Assembly: GCA_963664365.1 (NCBI GenBank)
Contig: OY761144.1
Location: forward strand, 1,984,001-2,048,000
Source of the DNA: VXRN01 sp963664365
GTDB lineage: Bacteria > Chloroflexota > Dehalococcoidia > Lucifugimonadales > UBA1123
DNA: 64,000 bases
Direction: 5' to 3'
Shown here: positions 1 through 8,416 of the stretch, one piece after another
How the letters are laid out: each line of letters opens with the position of its first letter
How positions within the stretch are numbered: the first letter of the stretch is position 1
The notes under the pieces: generated by a model
The model's input: the letters and a program-made list of their open reading frames with translations, nothing else
What the model was told of the DNA's origin: nothing
Databases searched by the model: none
Program-made: the position numbers and the translations under genes

Positions 1-1272
1 GAAGGTTCCGGGCACCAGGTAACTGGTTCCGGCGTTCGCGGGGTTCGCGCTGATGGTCAGGTCGGCGGTGATTTCGTAGCCCGCGCAGGTGGATGAGCAG
101 CCCATCCCTGTCACGGCGTGTGGAAATGCCGTCGCGTAGTTCGCGTTGGTGGAAGTGCCGTTGCCGTCCAGGTCCCACTGCATCGCGATGAACTGCGCCT
201 CGTTCGATATCTCGATGAGATTGTCGTTGTCGGAGTCGTAGTCGTTGTGGTTCGCGGCCTGCACGTCGTCGCTCGATGTCGCCGCCGCCGCTGCCATTGC
301 CGCCGCCACTGCCGTAGTAGTCGCGGTAGTCGTTGCCGTGGTCGTCGCGGTAGTCGTTGCCGTAGTCGTCGCTGGGACTGTGGGAACTGTCGAAGTCGCG
401 GGCGTAGATGTCGCCGGTGTCGAAGTCGCCGGGATTGTGGGAACTGTCGAAGTCGCCGGCGTAGATGTCGCCGGGATTGTGGGAACTGTCGATGTCGCCG
501 GCGTAGATGTCGCCGGAATTGTGGGGACTGTCGATGTCGCGGGCGGAGTGACCGGCTCGGGCGTTGGCGTGGGTGAAGGCGAAGGCGTAGGCGTAGGCGT
601 AGGGGGTGGGGGAGGCGTGAACGGCTCGGACGGCGCAGAGTTGCGCCAGCCACTGTTGCCCGCGTCGTTACGCGCCCTAACCCCCACGATGTAAGTCGCG
701 CCGTTGCTCACCCCGCTGATCGTGATCGAGTTCTCAGGATGGTTCAGCGCCGCCAATTCCCAGCTTGCGCCGTCGTCGTCGCTGTACGTGACGTGGTACG
801 ACGTCGCCCTGTCCATCGCGGGCCAGCTTGCGTCCAGATACCCGTCGCCCCGCGCCACCGTGACCGACGGCGGCGTGTCCGGCGGCAGCGGAGGTAGGTA
901 CGGCCCGGACGGCTCCGAGTTGCGCCAGCCGCTGTCGCCGTGTTCGTTGCGCGCCCGAACCCCCACGATGTAGCTGGGGATGTTCTTCACCCCGCTAATC
1001 GTGATCGAGTTCTCAGGATGGTTCAGCGCGGCCAGACTCCAGCTTGCGCCGCCGTCCGAACTGTACGTGACGTGGTACGAGGTCGCGCCCTCGACGGCGG
1101 GCCAGCTTGCGTCCAGGTAGCCGAGGCCGCGCGTCACCGTGACCGACGTCGGCGTGCCCGGCGCATTGCTGCCGTCGGCAGTCACCCCCGGCGTCGGCGC
1201 GAAAAACTCCGCCAAGGCCAGCGCGAGAATCGCTATGCCGAACAGCTTGGCTGTTTGCAAATATCCCTTCAT
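1..1272 (-). CDS. Secreted FN3 / Pro-Thr-rich repeat protein, paralogue of the giant surface protein (partial)
   Basis: The frame is open from an ATG at 1272 to the window edge (424 codons, no stop), so the C-terminus is missing. Residues 1-33 form a hydrophobic signal peptide (KLFGIAILALALAEFF). Two FN3-like domains follow, at about 45-130 and 135-215, each with the S-W-P-A and Y-x-V-G-V-R-A-R-N signatures. Next comes a stalk of PT/PSP repeats, PATSTVPTI repeats and (ATT)n from about 218 to 330. The last part (N-D-Y-D-S-D-N-D-N-L-I-E-I, then M-Q-W-D-L-D-G-N-G and C-A-G-Y-E) matches the first module of the 12,960-aa protein further right. A surface or secreted role is inferred from this architecture. 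The gene is probably another large paralogue, cut only by the window. No strong ribosome binding site is seen. Confidence 0.8.
   Translation of the reverse strand, partial: MKGYLQTAKLFGIAILALALAEFFAPTPGVTADGSNAPGTPTSVTVTRGLGYLDASWPAVEGATSYHVTYSSDGGASWSLAALNHPENSITISGVKNIPSYIVGVRARNEHGDSGWRNSEPSGPYLPPLPPDTPPSVTVARGDGYLDASWPAMDRATSYHVTYSDDDGASWELAALNHPENSITISGVSNGATYIVGVRARNDAGNSGWRNSAPSEPFTPPPPPTPTPTPSPSPTPTPEPVTPPATSTVPTIPATSTPATSTVPTIPATSTPATSTVPTIPATSTPATSTPATSTVPTVPATTTATTTATTTATTTATTTAVAAAMAAAAATSSDDVQAANHNDYDSDNDNLIEISNEAQFIAMQWDLDGNGTSTNANYATAFPHAVTGMGCSSTCAGYEITADLTISANPANAGTSYLVPGTF
300..545 (-). repeat. In-frame tandem repeats encoding a Thr/Pro/Ala stalk
   Basis: From 373 to about 543 a 42-bp unit (GGGATTGTGGGAACTGTCGA followed by 22 more bases) recurs with small changes, encoding the 14-residue PATSTPATSTVPTI. 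From about 310 to 372 a 24-bp unit encodes ATT repeats. All units are multiples of three, so changes in copy number would alter stalk length without breaking the frame. Confidence 0.8.
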
Positions 1273-1430
1273 CCCGCTACCCTTCGGGGGCAGGCCCGCA
1301 GGCTTTCCCATGCGGAGACGATGGCGCGCGCGACAGCGCCTCCGACGCCCTTTTATCGGAGCGATTTCCCAATAGGCGAGCCTCGGCTGTCCTTCGAAAG
1401 CCCGTAAAGGGCAATTGTACGACAATATAC
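1273..1430 (-). promoter_or_regulatory. Possible structured 5' leader of the secreted repeat protein
   Basis: On the minus strand the stretch before the ATG at 1272 contains a stem (CGGAG...CTCCG enclosing GGCGC...GCGCC) followed by GGGAAAGCCTGCGGGCCT and AGGGTAGCGGG directly against the start codon. The order AAAGCC, CGGGCCU, loop, AGGGUAGC resembles the 3' half of a GEMM (cyclic-di-GMP-I) riboswitch. The conserved 5' half (GGCAAACC, GAAA) is not recognisable, so this is only a candidate. Confidence 0.25.
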
Positions 1431-1529
1431 GTGACATAGGGGTAACTTTTAGATTATCGCAAATGACATTGTGATGACATTCGACAGCGCCGCAGACAGC
1501 CCTCCGAAATCGTCATTACCATGAAAATC

Positions 1530-1570
1530 CCCTCTCCCAAGTCTGGGAGAGGGTTAGGGTGAGGGTTGTG
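1530..1570. repeat. Dispersed hairpin repeat, family A
   Basis: CCCTCTCCC, six bases, then GGGAGAGGG followed by TTAGGGTGAGGGT. The same stem and tail recur at 13689-13722 and 62953-62989, with partial copies near 62779. It behaves as a dispersed intergenic palindromic repeat. No function can be read from the sequence. Confidence 0.7.
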
Positions 1571-1636
1571 AATGAGATGCTGCCCAATTTGCATCCCTCT
1601 TATGTGGCCTGACAAGGCCATGGTGATTCCGGCGAA

Positions 1637-1680
1637 GAGCCTGCCCCGTACCCGATACGGGGCCGGAGTCCAGAGGTGCG
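1637..1680. repeat. Dispersed hairpin repeat, family B
   Basis: The core is CCCCGTA, a short loop, then TACGGGG, flanked by AGCCTG and CCGGAGTCCAGAGG. Related copies lie at 13757-13805, 62799-62825 and 62866-62912, often directly beside family A. All copies are intergenic. Confidence 0.7.
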
Positions 1681-1769
1681 GAAGTGGGAGGTTTTGTCAA
1701 AGCAAACCCAACCAAGATTCGATTGCGCTGATTTGACGGAAACGCAGACAGCCCAACGGAGGTGAGAGG

Positions 1770-4148
1770 TTGACCCAATTGGACGATCGAGACCGTCGCA
1801 TAGCCGCGCTGCGGGAGCGTCTGACCCGCTTGAGCGAGGCCAGTCTCAGCATCAACGACAGCCTCGACCCCGACGCGGTCTTGCAGAGGACCCTGGACAG
1901 CGCGCGGCGCATTACCGGCGCCCGCTACGGCGTCATGACCACGCTTGACGAGTCCGGCGCATTGAACGACTTCCTCGCCTCCGGAATGACCCCGGAAGAG
2001 GCCCAAACGCTATGGGCGATGCCGGGAGGAACAGACTTCTTCGAGTATCTCAGAACCATTCCCGGACCCTTTCGGGTCGCGGATTTCGCCGGTCACGCCA
2101 GGTCCATGGGGCTGCCCGAATTCCTCCCGCCCGCTCCGATGAGCGCCTTCCTCTCCGTCCCCATCCGGCACAGGGGAGATGAGGTCGGCAGCATCCACGT
2201 CGCTAAGAGCGTCCCCGGCGAGGAATTCAGCCGTGAGGATGAGGAGACGCTGGTGATGTTCGCCTCCCAGGCCGCGATGGTCATCGCCAACGCGCGCAGG
2301 TACAGGGACGAGCGGCGCGCCAGGACATCCCTCGAAACCCTCGTGGAGACCTCGCCCGTGGGCGTCGTCGTCTTCGACGCCGGAACCGGAGCGCCCCTGT
2401 CCTTCAACCGCGAGTCGGTGAGGATCGTCGAGGACTTGAGAGACGCGGACCAGCCGCCTGAGCGGTTGCTGGAAGAGATGACCTGCCGGCGCGCGGACGG
2501 CAGGGAGTTCTCCCTCAAGGAATGGCCGCTGGCCGAAATTCTGAGCGACGGAGAGACCGTGCGCGCCGAAGAGATAGTCCTGAGCGTCCCCGACGGACGA
2601 AGCGTAACCATCCTCCTAAACGCCACGCCCATCCGCGCCGACGAGGGCGAAATCGAGTCCTTCGTCGTCACCCTCCAAGACATGACGCCGATAAAGGAAC
2701 TGGAACTGCTGCGCGCCGAGTTCCTCGGGATGGTCAGCCACGAGCTTCGCACCCCGCTGACCTCCATCAGAGGCTCGGCGACCACCATGCAGGAAGCCTC
2801 CGATGACCTGGGCTCCGCGGAACTGCGCCAGTTCCTCCGAATCATCGTGGACCAGGCCGACAACATGCGCGAACTCATCGACGACCTGCTGGACGTGGCG
2901 CGCATCGAGACGGGCGCCCTGCCCGTCAATCCCGAACCCGCCGAGGTCGCCCGCCTGATCGACCGCGCCAGGAACACTTTCATGAGCGGAAGAGGCGGCA
3001 GAGACCTCGACATCGACCTCGCGCCCGACCTGCCGCTGGTGATGGCGGACAAGCGGCGCATCGTCCAGGTGCTCGGCAACCTGCTCTCCAACGCCGCGAG
3101 GCACTCCCCGGAGTCGTCCCCGATCAGGCTGAGCGCGGCGCGGGACGGCGTCCACGTCGCCGTCTCGGTCACGGACGAGGGCCGGGGCATTCCCGCCGAC
3201 CGGCTGCCGAGCCTGTTCCGCAAGCTGTCCGTGAGCGCCGGCGAGGAAGGGAGCGGCGCCGCCGGACTGGGCCTCGCCATCTGCAAGGGCATCGTCGAGG
3301 CGCACGGCGGACGAATCTGGGCGCAGAGCGAAGGCGCCAGCCTCGGCGCGCGGTTCACTTTCACCATTCCGGCGGTCGAAGTGACCGCCGCCGACCTCGG
3401 CCTTTCGTCACCGGCGGCTCCGCAATGGGAGCCGGAGGACGAACCCATCTTGGTGGTTGACGACGACCCCCAGATGCTGAGGCACATCCGAAACGCCCTC
3501 GTGGGCGCGGGTTACGATCCAACGGTGACCGCCGACCCCGAAGAGGCGCTCGGTCTCATGCAAGAGAACCCTCCCCGCCTGGTACTCCTGGACATGATGC
3601 TGCCGGGCTACGACGGCGTAAATTTGATGAGGGACATCTTCCGCCTGGCCGACGTGCCGGTTATCTTCCTCTCCGCCTACGGACACGACCAAACGATCGC
3701 CAGAGCTTTCGAGGCCGGCGCCGCCGATTACATCGTCAAACCCTTCACCACCACGGAGCTTGCCGCCAGAATCAAGGCCGCCCTGTTGAGGCGGGACAAC
3801 CGATACGGCGACGCGTCGTCGAGACCCTACGTCCTGGGCGACCTGATCATAGACTACCGCCAACGCAGTGTTTCCGTCGCCGGACGCGCCGTGGACCTGA
3901 CCCCCAAGGAGTATGACCTGATCCACGTCCTATCGATCAACGCGGGACGAGTACTAACCCACGCCCAGTTGCTGCGCAGGCTCTGGGACCCTGAAAAGCC
4001 CGGCGACGTCCGAGGGCTGCGCTCGCTCATGCGGAGGCTCCGCCGAAAGCTCGGCGAGGACGCCAGCGAACCCACCTACTTCTTCGCCGAGCCCCGCGTC
4101 GGATACCGCATGGCCAAAGACGAGGGCCGGGAGGAGGAGCCGCAATAG
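1770..4148 (+). CDS. Single-chain two-component protein: GAF-PAS-histidine kinase-receiver-OmpR DNA-binding
   Basis: The 792-aa protein starts at TTG 1770, chosen because GGAGGTGA lies at 1758-1765. Domains in order: GAF about 20-180; PAS about 185-315; HisKA with the phospho-acceptor His324 in MVSHELRTPL; HATPase with N-box near 429 (LGNLLSNAARHSP), G1 near 469 (DEGRGIP) and G2 near 499 (GLGLAICKG); receiver about 560-675 with Asp608 (LLDMMLPGYDG) and Lys657 (IVKPF); OmpR/PhoB winged helix about 690-785 (DLTPKEYDLIHVL, VRGLRSLMRRLRRKLG). No membrane segment is visible, so it is probably a cytosolic sensor. The family mechanism implies that autophosphorylation, phosphotransfer and promoter binding can happen on one chain. 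The signal and target genes are unknown; the neighbouring genes on both sides lie on the opposite strand. Confidence 0.93.
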   Translation: MTQLDDRDRRIAALRERLTRLSEASLSINDSLDPDAVLQRTLDSARRITGARYGVMTTLDESGALNDFLASGMTPEEAQTLWAMPGGTDFFEYLRTIPGPFRVADFAGHARSMGLPEFLPPAPMSAFLSVPIRHRGDEVGSIHVAKSVPGEEFSREDEETLVMFASQAAMVIANARRYRDERRARTSLETLVETSPVGVVVFDAGTGAPLSFNRESVRIVEDLRDADQPPERLLEEMTCRRADGREFSLKEWPLAEILSDGETVRAEEIVLSVPDGRSVTILLNATPIRADEGEIESFVVTLQDMTPIKELELLRAEFLGMVSHELRTPLTSIRGSATTMQEASDDLGSAELRQFLRIIVDQADNMRELIDDLLDVARIETGALPVNPEPAEVARLIDRARNTFMSGRGGRDLDIDLAPDLPLVMADKRRIVQVLGNLLSNAARHSPESSPIRLSAARDGVHVAVSVTDEGRGIPADRLPSLFRKLSVSAGEEGSGAAGLGLAICKGIVEAHGGRIWAQSEGASLGARFTFTIPAVEVTAADLGLSSPAAPQWEPEDEPILVVDDDPQMLRHIRNALVGAGYDPTVTADPEEALGLMQENPPRLVLLDMMLPGYDGVNLMRDIFRLADVPVIFLSAYGHDQTIARAFEAGAADYIVKPFTTTELAARIKAALLRRDNRYGDASSRPYVLGDLIIDYRQRSVSVAGRAVDLTPKEYDLIHVLSINAGRVLTHAQLLRRLWDPEKPGDVRGLRSLMRRLRRKLGEDASEPTYFFAEPRVGYRMAKDEGREEEPQ

Positions 4149-4256
4149 ACCTGCGATGAGAGAGCGTCATCAACGCCGGCGCGGCCACCTGAGGCGCCAA
4201 AAGTCCCCAGCCGCTTATGGCCATAGGCCAACGCTATTCTTCAAAAGCCTCTCGGC

Positions 4257-5096
4257 CTATTCCGAGATGATCCTCCCCGCGTCCTCGCCGTCGCCCTCTC
4301 CTGGGAGGGCCGCGTAGGGATGGCAGAGAAGGGCGCCGTCGATGGGAGAGACGCTGATGTGCGCCTGCACGTTGAAGACCGAAGCGAGCACGTCCTCCCG
4401 AATGACCGCCGCGGGCGGGCCTTCCTCAACGATGCGGCCACGGTGCAGAACCACCAGGCGCTCCGCGTACTGGGACGCATGGTTCAGGTCATGGAGCGCC
4501 ATGACCACGGTCAGGCCGTGCTCCCGGTTCAACATCTGGATGAGGTTGAGCGCCTGGATCTGATGGCTGACGTCCAGGAAGGTCGTGGGCTCGTCCAAGA
4601 GGAGGATGCGCGGCTCCTGCGCCAGGGCAAGCGCAATCCAGACCCGCTGGCGCTCACCTCCGGAGAGGCTATCCAGAAGGCGGTGACGGAAACGGCCGGA
4701 GGACGTGAGTTCCAGCGCCCGCTCAACCGCCGCGCGATCCCTGTCCGAGCGCATCCGGAGCGGCCCGGTGTGGGGATACCTGCCCTGTTCGACCAGTTCC
4801 TGCACCGTCATCCCCGGAACGGCGCCCGGCGACTGTGGCAGCGTCGCGATCTGCCGCGCCACCTGGCCGGGGGACATCCTGGCGATGGCTGCGCCATCCA
4901 ACAGCACCGAGCCCGTCTCGGGTCGCAGCAGGCGGGCCAGCGTGCGAAGCAAGGTGGACTTCCCCGACCCGTTGGGGCCGATGACGGCAGTCACGCTTCC
5001 CCGTGGAATCGAGAGCGTCACCTCGCTCAGCGCCGGACTCTTGCCCAGACGCACGGAGATGGCCTGGGCGTCCAATACGACCGTGTCTCGCGTCAT
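4257..5096 (-). CDS. FecE/BtuD-type ABC transporter ATPase
   Basis: The 279-aa protein starts at ATG 5096, which overlaps the stop of the upstream permease gene (ATGA). A longer open frame continues upstream but only as an out-of-frame overlap with that permease. Walker A is GPNGSGKST near residue 37, the ABC signature is LSGGERQRVW, Walker B is RILLLDEPTTFLD, and the H-loop His lies in MALHDLNHASQYAERL. The size and the FLDVSHQIQ segment fit the iron-siderophore/heme/cobalamin importer ATPases. It should power the two FecCD-like permeases encoded just upstream, and it is the last gene of the operon. Confidence 0.93.
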   Translation of the reverse strand: MTRDTVVLDAQAISVRLGKSPALSEVTLSIPRGSVTAVIGPNGSGKSTLLRTLARLLRPETGSVLLDGAAIARMSPGQVARQIATLPQSPGAVPGMTVQELVEQGRYPHTGPLRMRSDRDRAAVERALELTSSGRFRHRLLDSLSGGERQRVWIALALAQEPRILLLDEPTTFLDVSHQIQALNLIQMLNREHGLTVVMALHDLNHASQYAERLVVLHRGRIVEEGPPAAVIREDVLASVFNVQAHISVSPIDGALLCHPYAALPGEGDGEDAGRIISE

Positions 5097-6160
5097 CGCG
5101 CCGCCCCCCGGTGAAGGATATAGAGGAAAAACGGCGCCCCGATGAACGCCATGACCGCTCCCACCGGCAGCCCCGGCCGGTGTTGCGGCGCCGGGAAGGG
5201 TGGGCGTATGGTGAGCCCCTGGGAAACGATGTCCGCTCCGACGAGCAGCGCGGCGCCAGCCACGGCGGCCACCGGCAGCAGGCGGCGCGCATCCTCCCCG
5301 GTCAGCCAGCGCGCGATGTGCGGGGCGACGAGGCCGAGGAATCCGACCGCCCCCACCACCGACACCGCCGCCGCGGTGAGCAGGGCGGCGAGGCAGAAGA
5401 GCGCGGCGCGCGTAGCGTTGACCCTCATCCCCCTGGCTGCGGCCAGGCTGTCCCCAAGCTGGAGGACATTCAGAGGCCGGGCGGCCAGCAGCGTCAACGG
5501 CAGCGCCGCCACCGCCCACGGCCACAGTTGGTCCCAGTGAACCCAGACGCGGCCATTCAATGATCCAATGATCCAGGGGAGGATGCCTCCCACCCCGGAC
5601 TGGGCGCGCAGCATGATGAACGCGGTCACGGACGATAAGATTGCGCTGACCAACACTCCGCTGAGTACTATCCGCAGCGGGTGGATTCCGCCGCGCCAGC
5701 TCAGGGAGAAGACCACCGCGCCCGCGCCCAAGCATCCAAGCAACACGACGAGGGGCATGAAACGCCCAGGGTGTGGAAGCCCTCCGATACCCGCTGTCCA
5801 GAGAACGGCGACGAGGATTCCCCCCGCCGTTACGCCGGTGATGCCCGGCTCCGCCAGGTTGTTCCGCATGACGACCTGGAGAACCGCCCCGGCCGTCCCC
5901 AGCAGCGCTCCGGCGACGATGGCGATCAGCGACCTCGGAAGTCGCAGTTCCCATACCACGGTCCGATGCAGGTCCTCGGCCTGCCGTCCCAGGAGCGACG
6001 CCAGCGCCTCGTCCGGTCCCAGGCGCACCGTGCCCGTGCATAGATGCGCGACGAACAGCGCGCCGACGAGCGCCAGTCCCCCGGCGAGCAGCGCGGCAAA
6101 TCGCCTGGCCCCCCAAGCGCGCCCGTCCGCTGCGCCCGCCCGTCCGTCAGTCGCGTTCAT
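5093..6160 (-). CDS. FecCD-family ABC importer permease (second subunit)
   Basis: 355 aa with multiple hydrophobic helices. Family hallmarks are visible: LRLPRSLIAIVAGALLGTAGAVLQ near 75-95, RNNLAEPGITGVTAGG, and VGAVGFLGLVAPHIARWLTGEDAR, the coupling region that contacts the ATPase. ATG 6160 is preceded by AGGAG and lies 14 nt inside the end of the upstream permease gene, which suggests translational coupling. The product acts in the cytoplasmic membrane. The substrate cannot be told from the sequence; ferric siderophore, heme and cobalamin are the family's usual ones. Confidence 0.92.
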   Translation of the reverse strand: MNATDGRAGAADGRAWGARRFAALLAGGLALVGALFVAHLCTGTVRLGPDEALASLLGRQAEDLHRTVVWELRLPRSLIAIVAGALLGTAGAVLQVVMRNNLAEPGITGVTAGGILVAVLWTAGIGGLPHPGRFMPLVVLLGCLGAGAVVFSLSWRGGIHPLRIVLSGVLVSAILSSVTAFIMLRAQSGVGGILPWIIGSLNGRVWVHWDQLWPWAVAALPLTLLAARPLNVLQLGDSLAAARGMRVNATRAALFCLAALLTAAAVSVVGAVGFLGLVAPHIARWLTGEDARRLLPVAAVAGAALLVGADIVSQGLTIRPPFPAPQHRPGLPVGAVMAFIGAPFFLYILHRGAAR

Positions 6161-7214
6161 GGGAGCTCCTGAGGATCCTGTCCCTGAGCAGCAGAAGCAG
6201 GACGGGCCCGCCCAGTACCGCCGTCCATAGACCCACGGGCGTCTCCGCGGGGGCGAGGGCTAGTTTCGCCCCAACATCCGCCATCGTGAGTAGAGCGACG
6301 CCCATGAGCGCGGAGAAGGCAAGCGCCTTGCGCGGGTCTTCGCTGCGTAGGGCTCGACGGGTTAGATGCGGGGCAAGGAGTCCTATCCACCCGATGGGAC
6401 CGGTGACGGACACCACCGCGGCCACAAGTCCGGCGCCGAGCAGCAGGACCAGCATCCGAACGCGCCCGACGCTCATCCCCAACGACTGCGCCGCATAGTC
6501 GCCCAGGCGGAGCGTGTTCAACGGTCGCGCCAGCAGCAGACCCAGGGGGAGGCAGACCGCTACCCAGGGCGCGATGATCCAGACATGCTCCCACGTTCTG
6601 TTCGCCAGGCTGCCGAGCAGGAAGTAGAACAGGACGAGGACAGACCCGCTGGTCCCCGCCAAGCTGATGAGGGCGATGATGCACGCATTGATGAATGCCG
6701 TCACCGCGACGCCGATGAGCGCTACCTGCAGAGTGCTCCGCGCTCCCTTCGCCGCTATGATCACCACGCCCCCCGCGAGCAGGCCGCCCGTGAGCGCCAC
6801 CCAGGGATGGAAGACCAGGAGCAACGGAACCTGGAAGAGGCTGACGATCGCCACGGCAAGGGATGCCCCGGAGGCCACGCCCAGCAGTTCCGGGCCCGCC
6901 AGCGGGTTTCTCAGCCCGTCCTGCATCATCGCCCCCGCCAAGCCCAGCGCCGCCCCGCTGAGGACGGCGAGCGCCACCCTTGGAGCGCGCAGCTCGCGGA
7001 CGGACAGCCGAGCTAGGCGCTCCGCCTCCTCTCCCCAGAGGATGCCCCATGCCTCCGCGATCGAGAGCTTGGGTATGCCGTTGGCAAGGGAGAGCGAGGC
7101 CGCCACGAAGATGCACAGGAGCAGGACCGTGGCAATCAGAAGAAGCTTGACCGGCTCCCACCGAGCGCTCACGGGCCTGCTGTCGCTGCTTGGCTGCACC
7201 TGGACGAGGCGCAC
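6147..7214 (-). CDS. FecCD-family ABC importer permease (first subunit)
   Basis: 355 aa starting at GTG 7214, which shares one base with the stop codon of the binding-protein gene (TAGTG). Hallmarks are ELRAPRVALAVLSGAALGLAGAMMQ, RNPLAGPELLGVASGASLA and TGPIGWIGLLAPHLTRRALRSEDPR, with about ten predicted membrane helices. It differs from the next permease, so the importer channel is probably a heterodimer as in FecCD or FhuB halves. Tight coupling to the lipoprotein gene supports a common substrate. Confidence 0.92.
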   Translation of the reverse strand: MRLVQVQPSSDSRPVSARWEPVKLLLIATVLLLCIFVAASLSLANGIPKLSIAEAWGILWGEEAERLARLSVRELRAPRVALAVLSGAALGLAGAMMQDGLRNPLAGPELLGVASGASLAVAIVSLFQVPLLLVFHPWVALTGGLLAGGVVIIAAKGARSTLQVALIGVAVTAFINACIIALISLAGTSGSVLVLFYFLLGSLANRTWEHVWIIAPWVAVCLPLGLLLARPLNTLRLGDYAAQSLGMSVGRVRMLVLLLGAGLVAAVVSVTGPIGWIGLLAPHLTRRALRSEDPRKALAFSALMGVALLTMADVGAKLALAPAETPVGLWTAVLGGPVLLLLLRDRILRSSHERD

Positions 7215-8305
7215 TAGTTGCCGAACACGTCCGGGTACAGCAAGGGCATCGCCTCATCCAGCACCAGCCCCAGCGACCGGGTCCCGCGCCCGGCGCTCCA
7301 GAGACCGAAGCTGACCTCGTGGATCTCGCCGTTCTGAACCGCTTGAAGCTCGCCCCACAGCGGGTTCTCGGCGAGTTGTTCCGCCAGAGGCGGCGGCTGG
7401 AACCCCGGGAAAGCCATGGTCTGAACGAAGATTACGTCAGGGTCAACATTGAGAACTCCCTCCAGCGAGAACTGCATGCCGCCCGAAGCGTGCCCGCCCG
7501 CCTCCAGGGGCGGCTTCGGCCAGGGGTAGTCGGTCACTTCCGCCAGAAGCCCGCCGGTCAATGCGCCCTCGGTGTCGATTCCAAAATTGACGTCGGAGCC
7601 ATACATCACCAATGCGGTGCGGTCCTTGGGCGAGCGCGCCTTGTAGTCTTCCAACTTGCTCAGGAACCGTTGCGCCGCTTCATCAGCCTCCGCCGAGCGT
7701 CCCACCGCCGCCCCGATCTCTTTCAGGTATTGGATCGAGTCCTCATAGGTCAGCGGGTTCACTATGTATAGCGGAGCGATGGGGATCAGCGCTTCCCGCA
7801 GGCCGTCATGCACGCCCGACAGCCCGATCACGAGGTCCGGCTCAGAGGCGGCGATGTCCTCCAGGCTGGGCTCGAAGAACGATCCGCCGATCACGCGGAA
7901 CTCGTCCGCCCTGCTGCCAAAGAACCGCGGATCCTTGGAGAGCGGGTCATTGACCGCTACTGGCTCCAGTCCCAGTTCGGCCATGATGTCCGGGCAGATC
8001 TCCGTGAGACACGCCACGCGGACAGGCTGCGTCGCAAAGGTCAGGCGCTCCCCCGTGCTGTCCGTCAAAGAGACGGTGGAGGGCGTCGCCGTCGGAACGG
8101 GCGTCTGGGTGGCCGCCGGCTGCGGAGTCGCGGTTGGAGTCGCCGTCGGAACGGGCGTCTGGGTGGCCGCCGGCTGCGGAGTCGCGGTTGGCGTCGCGGT
8201 GGGATCGGGCATCTGGGTGGCCGTCGGCTGCGGGGTCGCTGCCGGCGTTTCCGTGGAACACGCCGCCAGCAGCAGCAGAACCAAGACTACGATTGCATAC
8301 TTCAT
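7214..8305 (-). CDS. Periplasmic/surface substrate-binding lipoprotein of a FecB/BtuF-type importer
   Basis: The start is ATG 8305, preceded by AAAGGAG at suitable spacing. The longer open frame to 8386 lacks a site and would bury the signal sequence. MKYAIVVLVLLLLAAC is a lipoprotein signal with lipobox LAAC, so the protein is membrane-anchored (363 aa before processing). A Pro/Thr/Ala linker (about 20-75) contains two copies of an 18-residue unit encoded by a 54-bp tandem repeat near 8095-8210. The rest is a Peripla_BP_2 domain: DSTGERLTF, RVACLTEICPDIMAELGLEPVAV, LEDIAASEPDLVIG and ALVMYGSDVNFGIDTEGALTGGLL. It should capture a metal-chelate and deliver it to the adjacent permeases. The ligand is unproven; the Fur-like boxes upstream favour iron. 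Confidence 0.88.
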   Translation of the reverse strand: MKYAIVVLVLLLLAACSTETPAATPQPTATQMPDPTATPTATPQPAATQTPVPTATPTATPQPAATQTPVPTATPSTVSLTDSTGERLTFATQPVRVACLTEICPDIMAELGLEPVAVNDPLSKDPRFFGSRADEFRVIGGSFFEPSLEDIAASEPDLVIGLSGVHDGLREALIPIAPLYIVNPLTYEDSIQYLKEIGAAVGRSAEADEAAQRFLSKLEDYKARSPKDRTALVMYGSDVNFGIDTEGALTGGLLAEVTDYPWPKPPLEAGGHASGGMQFSLEGVLNVDPDVIFVQTMAFPGFQPPPLAEQLAENPLWGELQAVQNGEIHEVSFGLWSAGRGTRSLGLVLDEAMPLLYPDVFGN

Positions 8306-8416
8306 AACACCTCTCTCCTTTGTGCTTGTTCGATCGGTTGGCCGCGTGCCCGGCTTCTTCTCGGCCCGACCCCGCGGCGTGGTCACAATTCGGTCACTGA
8401 TTATTACGACTGATGA

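Noticed and set aside
300..545. CRISPR-like regular repeats
   Set aside because: The units are contiguous, in frame, have no unique spacers and encode a protein stalk.
245..694. Plus-strand frame rich in AVVVAVVVAVVVA
   Set aside because: It is the reverse reading of the Thr/Pro/Ala stalk repeats in the minus-strand secreted protein.
2093..3487. 464-aa minus-strand frame opposite the kinase
   Set aside because: The plus-strand product has complete, ordered domains with catalytic residues; the opposite frame is Ser/Arg-rich shadow sequence.
4149..4256. Possible terminator between the convergent kinase and ABC operon
   Set aside because: Short palindromes such as GGCC-TAT-GGCC are present but no stable stem followed by a T-run was found on either strand.
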